From: Spirochaetia bacterium
GTDB lineage: Bacteria > Spirochaetota > Leptospirae > Leptospirales > Leptonemataceae
Length of the DNA: 10,137 nt
Assembly (NCBI GenBank): GCA_016195395.1
Contig: JACPZR010000266.1
Coordinates: forward strand, 1-10,137
Reading direction: 5' to 3'
The notes under the pieces are model-generated. The model made no database searches, had not been told where the DNA came from, and saw nothing but the letters and a program-made list of their open reading frames with translations. The translations under genes were made by a program, and so were the position numbers. This document shows, in pieces, positions 6,749 to 10,137 of this stretch. The first letter of the stretch is position 1. Each line of letters begins with the position of its first letter.

Positions 6749-8129
6749 TGTTTCCTCCTTCCAGATATCCGCGGACATCCACCACACGCCCGGCTACAGC
6801 GGCCGCCGCAACCATCGCCGGCGACATGAGCAGCGTGCGTCCCGTGGGCGATCCCTGTCGTCCCTTGAAGTTCCGATTCGACGACGACGCGGCTGTCTCC
6901 GTGCCTGTGAGTTTGTCGTTGTTCATGGCCAGACACATTGAGCAGCCGGGTTTTCGCAGTTCAAAGCCCGCGTCCGCGAAGACCTTGTCCAGACCACGTT
7001 CGCGTATCTGCTTGAGCACGCGCTCTGATCCCGGCACGGCCAAGGTGCGTACCCCGGGCGCCACACGTCGTCCCTTCAGTATCTTTGCCGCCTCTTCAAA
7101 ATCACTGATACGACCGTTTGTGCAGGAGCCTATGAACGCCGTGTTGATTACCGTGCCGCGCACAGGCGCGCCTGCTTGGAACCCCATGTACGCACGGGCT
7201 TCTTCCAGACCTTCATCAGCCGGCACCGCCCCGGTCACGGGCACGGCGTGCTCCGGAAGAATTCCCCAAGTGACGGCGGGCTCCATATTGGATACGTTGA
7301 ACTGAACAACGTCGCCAAACACAGCATCCGAGTCGGACCTGATGGATTCCCAGAAAGCAACGGCTTTGTCCCACTCCTTGTTCTGCGGGGCATAACGCCG
7401 TCCCTTGATGTAGGCGATGGTCTTTTTGTCAGGATTCACGTAGCCGTAGCGGGCCCCCGCCTCGACCGCCATGTTGCATAACGTCATCCGCTCTTCCATG
7501 CTCATCTGTTCCACTGCGCTGCCGGAAAATTCATAAGCCCAGCCCGCCCCTGCCTTGGCGCCCATTTCGTGGATCACGTGGAGTATCACGTCCTTGGCGT
7601 ATACGCCGCGCGGGAGCCGGCCTTCCAGTCGCACCTGACGGACTGGGAGCCGCGGCACCACGACCGTCTGTGAGGCGAGAATCTCCGCCACCTGCGTTGT
7701 CCCCACGCCGAACGCCACAGCTCCAAACGCTCCGTGCGTGGACGTATGCGAATCTCCGCAGGCCACCGTCATCCCCGGCTGGGTGAGGCCCAGCTCCGGC
7801 CCAATGACGTGCACTACACCAGACTCTTCAGATCCCGGCCCTGCGTAACGGATGCCGGCGCCCAGGCTGTTGGCTCGAAGCGACTCTTCCATGGCCTGCC
7901 CCACTGGATCCGACCACGGCTTCCCATCCGTGGGAATCACATGATCCGTCACCGCGAACGTACGATCAGGATGTGCGGGGACCAGTCCCCTCTCTTTCAG
8001 CATCGCAAACGCCGGGGCGCTCGTGGCTTCATGAACCAGGTGCAGTCCCACAAACAGCCGCACACGACCCGCGGACACCTCTTCAACGGCGTGCAGATCG
8101 ATCACTTTGTCATACAGTGTCTTTCCCAT
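6732..8129 (-). CDS. leuC: 3-isopropylmalate dehydratase large subunit (4Fe-4S)
   Basis: LeuC is the aconitase-like catalytic subunit of isopropylmalate isomerase. The 465-residue product has the usual family length. It contains the conserved [14 protein letters not shown] (124-137), the iron-sulphur cysteines C336 in GSCTNGR and C396/C399 in [12 protein letters not shown], and NRNFKGRQG (418-426). The start is ATG 8129, giving MGKTLYDKV; the upstream in-frame TTG would add a 14-residue Cys/Arg-rich extension not typical of the family. AGGAGG (complement of 8139-8144) lies 9 nt before the ATG. It is the first gene of the minus-strand operon, diverges from the LysR-type regulator across 128 bp and overlaps leuD by 17 bp. 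A homoaconitase role is possible in principle, but the length and the adjacent leuD fit isopropylmalate isomerase. leuA and leuB are not in the window. Confidence 0.97.
   Translation of the reverse strand: MGKTLYDKVIDLHAVEEVSAGRVRLFVGLHLVHEATSAPAFAMLKERGLVPAHPDRTFAVTDHVIPTDGKPWSDPVGQAMEESLRANSLGAGIRYAGPGSEESGVVHVIGPELGLTQPGMTVACGDSHTSTHGAFGAVAFGVGTTQVAEILASQTVVVPRLPVRQVRLEGRLPRGVYAKDVILHVIHEMGAKAGAGWAYEFSGSAVEQMSMEERMTLCNMAVEAGARYGYVNPDKKTIAYIKGRRYAPQNKEWDKAVAFWESIRSDSDAVFGDVVQFNVSNMEPAVTWGILPEHAVPVTGAVPADEGLEEARAYMGFQAGAPVRGTVINTAFIGSCTNGRISDFEEAAKILKGRRVAPGVRTLAVPGSERVLKQIRERGLDKVFADAGFELRKPGCSMCLAMNNDKLTGTETAASSSNRNFKGRQGSPTGRTLLMSPAMVAAAAVAGRVVDVRGYLEGGNNENAE
6749..6760 (-). promoter_or_regulatory. 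leuD ribosome binding site
   Basis: In the minus-strand reading, AAGGAGGAAACA directly precedes the leuD ATG. It is one of only two near-perfect Shine-Dalgarno sites in the window and shares 11 identical bases (AGGAGGAAACA) with the leuC site. It decides the leuD start. Confidence 0.85.
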
Positions 8130-8133
8130 ATTC

Positions 8134-8144
8134 TGTTTCCTCCT
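8134..8144 (-). promoter_or_regulatory. leuC ribosome binding site
   Basis: The minus-strand reading AGGAGGAAACA is followed by GAAT and the leuC ATG. The core AGGAGG is 9 nt from the start codon. It fixes the leuC start and is identical over 11 bases to the leuD site. Confidence 0.85.
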
Positions 8145-8198
8145 GCACAAACATCGCACAGAACAGATCAATACGCAAATAAACAGTGTGCATCTGTT

Positions 8199-8217
8199 AT
8201 ATGCCGATTCCTTATAT
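8199..8217. promoter_or_regulatory. Predicted LysR-type regulator binding site (T-N11-A dyad)
   Basis: ATAT at 8199-8202 and ATAT at 8214-8217 flank an 11-bp spacer, giving a symmetric ATAT-N11-ATAT that fits the T-N11-A box of LysR-type regulators. It lies in the divergent leuC/regulator intergenic region, 3 bp upstream of the -35 of the regulator promoter, and overlaps a candidate leuC -10 (TATAAC, complement of 8196-8201). That candidate has no good -35, as is usual for activator-dependent promoters. Binding and effector are inferred. Confidence 0.5.
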
Positions 8218-8220
8218 CAC

Positions 8221-8249
8221 TTGACATTTAGATTCTCTTTGGTAATAAT
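8221..8249 (+). promoter_or_regulatory. Sigma-70-type promoter of the LysR-type regulator gene
   Basis: A perfect TTGACA (8221-8226) is followed by a 17-bp spacer and AATAAT (8244-8249), which matches TATAAT in five of six positions. Transcription should begin about 8255-8257, at or one to three bases before the ATG at 8258. The message would therefore be essentially leaderless, consistent with the absence of a Shine-Dalgarno site. Confidence 0.6.
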
Positions 8250-8257
8250 CCAACGAC

Positions 8258-9124
8258 ATGGATTTTAGACAGATTGAGTATTTTGCTGCCGTGGCGCAGG
8301 CGGGGTCGTTCTTGAAGGCGTCAAGGGATCTTGGACTGACGCAGCCGGCCCTCTCCCGGCAGGTGGCCCTTCTCGAGCGGGAACTCAAAGTGCAGCTGTT
8401 TGAGCGGGGAAGATCAGGCGTCCGTCCCACCCCGGAGGGCGGCAGGCTCCTGCAACGCGCAACGGAACTTCTGGATCTGTGGACGGACACTCAGTCTTCA
8501 CTCAAGGGAAAGGGCCAGCTGGAGACCAAGTACACCATCTGTGCCGGGGGGACCATGTCTGCGTACGTATTGCCCAGGATTCTTGCAGCGATACGCAAAC
8601 GGCATGGAGTGTCCTTCCGCGTGATCGAAGGGGATGCGCTCCAGACAGCAGAACTTCTGGATTCAGGAAAAGCGGATCTGGGCATTGTCTCCGGAGATCC
8701 AGGCGGCGGGCTTCTGTCCCGGGAATTTCTCACAGATGAAATTGTGCCGGTGACGTCCCGTGCGGACCCCATGGCAAAGCGCCGGCCCCGGCTTGAAGAA
8801 ATGCTCAAAAGGGAATTCGTGCTCTACCATCCCGCTTCCGCCATCCGCGCTCTTCTCGAGCAGCGCGTCAGAACGGTAGCGCCCGGGCGCACGCTCAACG
8901 GGGTTATGGAGCTCAGGTCTGTGGAGTCTGTGCTCAACTGTGCGGCCGCAGGTCTTGGAGTGGGTTTTGCGTCGCGTCTGTCCCTGCCCAAAAGCGTAAG
9001 AGAGCTCCGTTCTCCGGAGCTTACGTTTCAGCGGAAGTTCTTTTTTGCTTACAGACCCACCCGCCCCGCGACGGCGCTCTTGATCCGCGCCATCGAAGAG
9101 CAGTCGGGATTCAGCGTTACTTAA
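8258..9124 (+). CDS. LysR-type transcriptional regulator, divergent from leuCD
   Basis: The 288-residue protein has the standard LysR layout. The N-terminal winged helix-turn-helix spans about residues 1-60 (MDFRQIEYFAAVAQAGSF, then ASRDLGLTQPALSRQVALLE, LFERG and TPEG). A linker helix follows to about residue 90, then the periplasmic-binding-protein-like effector domain (from YTICAGGTMSAYVLP to the C-terminus). Length and motifs are complete. The divergent arrangement with leuC, a T-N11-A dyad between them and the absence of a leucine-rich leader peptide suggest that it regulates leuCD and the genes behind them, perhaps sensing an isopropylmalate or other 2-hydroxyacid intermediate. The effector is inference. 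ATG 8258 has no Shine-Dalgarno site, and the promoter position predicts a leaderless transcript. The 3' end overlaps the convergent lipoprotein gene by 8 bp. Confidence 0.95.
   Translation: MDFRQIEYFAAVAQAGSFLKASRDLGLTQPALSRQVALLERELKVQLFERGRSGVRPTPEGGRLLQRATELLDLWTDTQSSLKGKGQLETKYTICAGGTMSAYVLPRILAAIRKRHGVSFRVIEGDALQTAELLDSGKADLGIVSGDPGGGLLSREFLTDEIVPVTSRADPMAKRRPRLEEMLKREFVLYHPASAIRALLEQRVRTVAPGRTLNGVMELRSVESVLNCAAAGLGVGFASRLSLPKSVRELRSPELTFQRKFFFAYRPTRPATALLIRAIEEQSGFSVT
8995..9025 (-). terminator. Candidate intrinsic terminator for the lipoprotein transcript, inside the regulator gene
   Basis: CGTAAG (8995-9000) and CTCCG (9005-9009) pair with CGGAGCTTACG (9015-9025), forming an 11-bp stem with a 4-nt bulge (agag) and a 5-nt loop. 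On the minus strand it ends in CTTTTG about 92 nt beyond the lipoprotein stop, so it could end that message. It lies in coding sequence and the T-run is short, so coincidence is possible. Confidence 0.35.
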
Positions 9125-9875
9125 ATGTTACGATAACGTCAAAGCCGTCCGGCTCTTTTTGTTGAATAGAGATGAACGGCACATCCATGACGTACACTGC
9201 GTCCAGCTGCGTTATAGCAACCGGTGTTGATGTCTTCGTTGTTTTTCCGCGCACAACGGCGGAGACAGGGGAATACTTACCGCCGAAAATCACCTGGTAG
9301 TGAGCGGAGGAGAGAACCGCTCCCATGATTTCTTCCATGCCCTTGCTCATGTCATCGTCGCCGGATTCCTTATTCTCAGCTGGTTTCCCCGGCTGATTGG
9401 AGGCTGCCTTCTTCTTTTCCAGATTTTTCTTCTGCTGTTCCTTGTCCGGCTTGAACGCGAACGTCATCTGTTTAGACGCCTTATCCATTTTAGGAACGAT
9501 GGGGAATCCTTCGTCCAAGTCAGCTTTTGCGAAGATGGGGTTGGGGTCCTTGAACTTAAACTGCAGATCTATGCCGATTTCGTATTCGTTGTCGATTTCA
9601 ACGGCTTTGAGGTCCGATACACCCTGGAGCTTCTGCTTGATTTCCGACTTCGATTTGGCAAGCTTGTCTTCTACGCTCTCCTCTTTCTTCCCCGTGGCGC
9701 CGGAACCGGCCGCGTTCGATTTGCTCTTGTCAGCGAGCGATTTTGACATTGTAAAACGCCAGTGCACTGACGTTGTGCCGTCCTCGTTCAAACCCAGATA
9801 GTGGAGGATTTTAAAGCAATTTGTGAACAGGAGGGCGGGGAGCGCCAGCGCAAGTAGGAAGCGGCTTCTTTTCAT
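9117..9875 (-). CDS. Putative lipoprotein, unknown function
   Basis: The 252-residue product begins MKRSRFLLALALPALLFTNC: a basic N-region, a hydrophobic core and a candidate lipidated C20. The lipobox LFTNC is unusual. Leu is at -4 rather than -3, and Asn is at -1, which spirochaetal lipoprotein signals tolerate better than enterobacterial ones. The mature protein starts FKILHYLGLNEDGTTSVHWR and contains two highly charged, probably disordered Lys/Glu/Gln-rich segments (about 48-85 and 143-180). Between and after them are alternating beta-like stretches (EYEIGIDLQFKFKD, MTFAFK, YQVIFGGKYS, GFDVIVTFK). I do not recognise a domain. ATG 9875 is chosen because the signal peptide begins there; the upstream open frame is a shadow. 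The ribosome binding site is weak (AGACGG). The stop overlaps the convergent regulator gene by 8 bp. The start diverges from the glycosyltransferase-like gene across 120 bp. Confidence 0.7.
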   Translation of the reverse strand: MKRSRFLLALALPALLFTNCFKILHYLGLNEDGTTSVHWRFTMSKSLADKSKSNAAGSGATGKKEESVEDKLAKSKSEIKQKLQGVSDLKAVEIDNEYEIGIDLQFKFKDPNPIFAKADLDEGFPIVPKMDKASKQMTFAFKPDKEQQKKNLEKKKAASNQPGKPAENKESGDDDMSKGMEEIMGAVLSSAHYQVIFGGKYSPVSAVVRGKTTKTSTPVAITQLDAVYVMDVPFISIQQKEPDGFDVIVTFK

Positions 9876-9995
9876 CCGTCTACGCTGATGCGTTGACAGA
9901 CGCAAGCAAGCGAAAATCGGACCGTTATGCGGAAAGAAACCCATATGACGCGGAAAAATACTTGAACATATCGCGCGCGACGACTCCTTCCTTCC
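9876..9995. other. Divergent intergenic region, lipoprotein / glycosyltransferase
   Basis: This 120-bp gap must hold both promoters. A TTGACA occurs at 9893-9898 on the plus strand inside a small dyad (TGCGT-N6-ACGCA, 9889-9904), but no good -10 follows at the usual distance. I see no convincing minus-strand promoter. Confidence 0.3.
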
Positions 9996-10137
9996 GTGGT
10001 GACATTTATCCAGAACGTCGAGAACCGTCCAACGTTGGCCGTAGCAGCGGCCTATTTCGCGCTGGAATGGTTGAGCGGCTTGTCCGGATACGGATTCTTT
10101 GGCGACGAACTCTACTACCTGGCCTGCGCTGCTCATC
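9996..10137 (+). CDS. GT39/ArnT-like membrane glycosyltransferase, N-terminus only (runs off window)
   Basis: The open frame begins at GTG 9996 (or GTG 9999) and reads to the window edge, giving about 47 residues: VVTFIQNVENRPTLAVAAAY, then FALEWLSGL, then SGYGFFGDELYYLACAAH. The last block matches the first extracytoplasmic loop of family 39-type (PMT/ArnT-like) glycosyltransferases, where the acidic D-E after a Gly/Tyr-rich stretch (G-Y-x-F-x-D-E-L-Y-Y-x-A) is catalytically important. The preceding hydrophobic stretch fits a first transmembrane helix. Relatives use polyprenyl-phosphate sugars as donors to modify lipid A, proteins or glycolipids. An in-frame TGA at 9963-9965 limits the start region. 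No Shine-Dalgarno site is visible, so the exact start is uncertain. It diverges from the lipoprotein gene. Confidence 0.7.
   Translation, partial: MVTFIQNVENRPTLAVAAAYFALEWLSGLSGYGFFGDELYYLACAAH

Noticed and set aside
8110..8193. Short minus-strand ORF from an ATG at 8193 into the leuC start, a possible leucine leader peptide
   Set aside because: It has only two Leu codons in about 27 residues, no Leu cluster and no terminator/antiterminator pair, and it overlaps the leuC start in another frame. The predicted leuC transcription start would also exclude its ATG.
9889..9904. TGCGT-N6-ACGCA dyad containing TTGACA
   Set aside because: No matching -10 at a normal distance, and 5-bp arms are common by chance at this GC content.
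9876..10136. Upstream extension of the lipoprotein frame to the window edge
   Set aside because: The signal peptide starts at 9875, and the extension runs through the divergent promoter region and antisense to the glycosyltransferase start.

Overview
This is chromosomal housekeeping DNA from a bacterium of moderately high GC (mid-to-upper 50s percent by eye). The genes are tightly packed and every gap is shorter than 130 bp. A lipoprotein signal, a UDP-sugar decarboxylase and a membrane glycosyltransferase point to a diderm envelope with surface polysaccharide or glycolipid. The lipobox of the lipoprotein has Asn just before the Cys, which spirochaetes tolerate better than most bacteria. That is only a hint, and I cannot assign the phylum from this window. 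No rRNA, tRNA, insertion sequence, prophage, CRISPR array or other mobile DNA is visible.

Left part (1-3010): the 3' two thirds of prfA (release factor 1) and, 13 bp later, a cytoplasmic endonuclease/exonuclease/phosphatase-fold hydrolase, both on the plus strand. A small, very basic Lys/Ala-rich protein of unknown function lies on the minus strand. It faces a plus-strand branched-chain aminotransferase gene (ilvE-like).

Middle (3067-8129, minus strand): five genes in apparent operon order, leuC, leuD, an M50B-type membrane metalloprotease, a UDP-glucuronate decarboxylase, and an LhgO-like FAD-dependent 2-hydroxyacid oxidase. leuC/leuD overlap by 17 bp, leuD/protease are 39 bp apart, protease/decarboxylase overlap by 17 bp, and the decarboxylase stop codon directly abuts the GTG start of the oxidase. 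A LysR-type regulator diverges from leuC across a 128-bp intergenic region. That region holds a T-N11-A dyad (LysR box) and a good promoter for the regulator. The promoter sits so close to the start codon that the regulator mRNA is predicted to be leaderless.

Right part (8995-10137): the regulator gene converges on, and overlaps by 8 bp, a minus-strand gene for a charged lipoprotein. Beyond it, the first codons of a GT39/ArnT-like membrane glycosyltransferase run off the right edge.

Functionally, LeuC/LeuD perform the isomerase step of leucine synthesis and IlvE the final transamination, so branched-chain amino acid synthesis is the one clear shared theme. The downstream protease, decarboxylase and oxidase have no obvious link to leucine. 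Their tight coupling to leuCD is the most unusual feature here. I did not find convincing evidence of a wholly new system.
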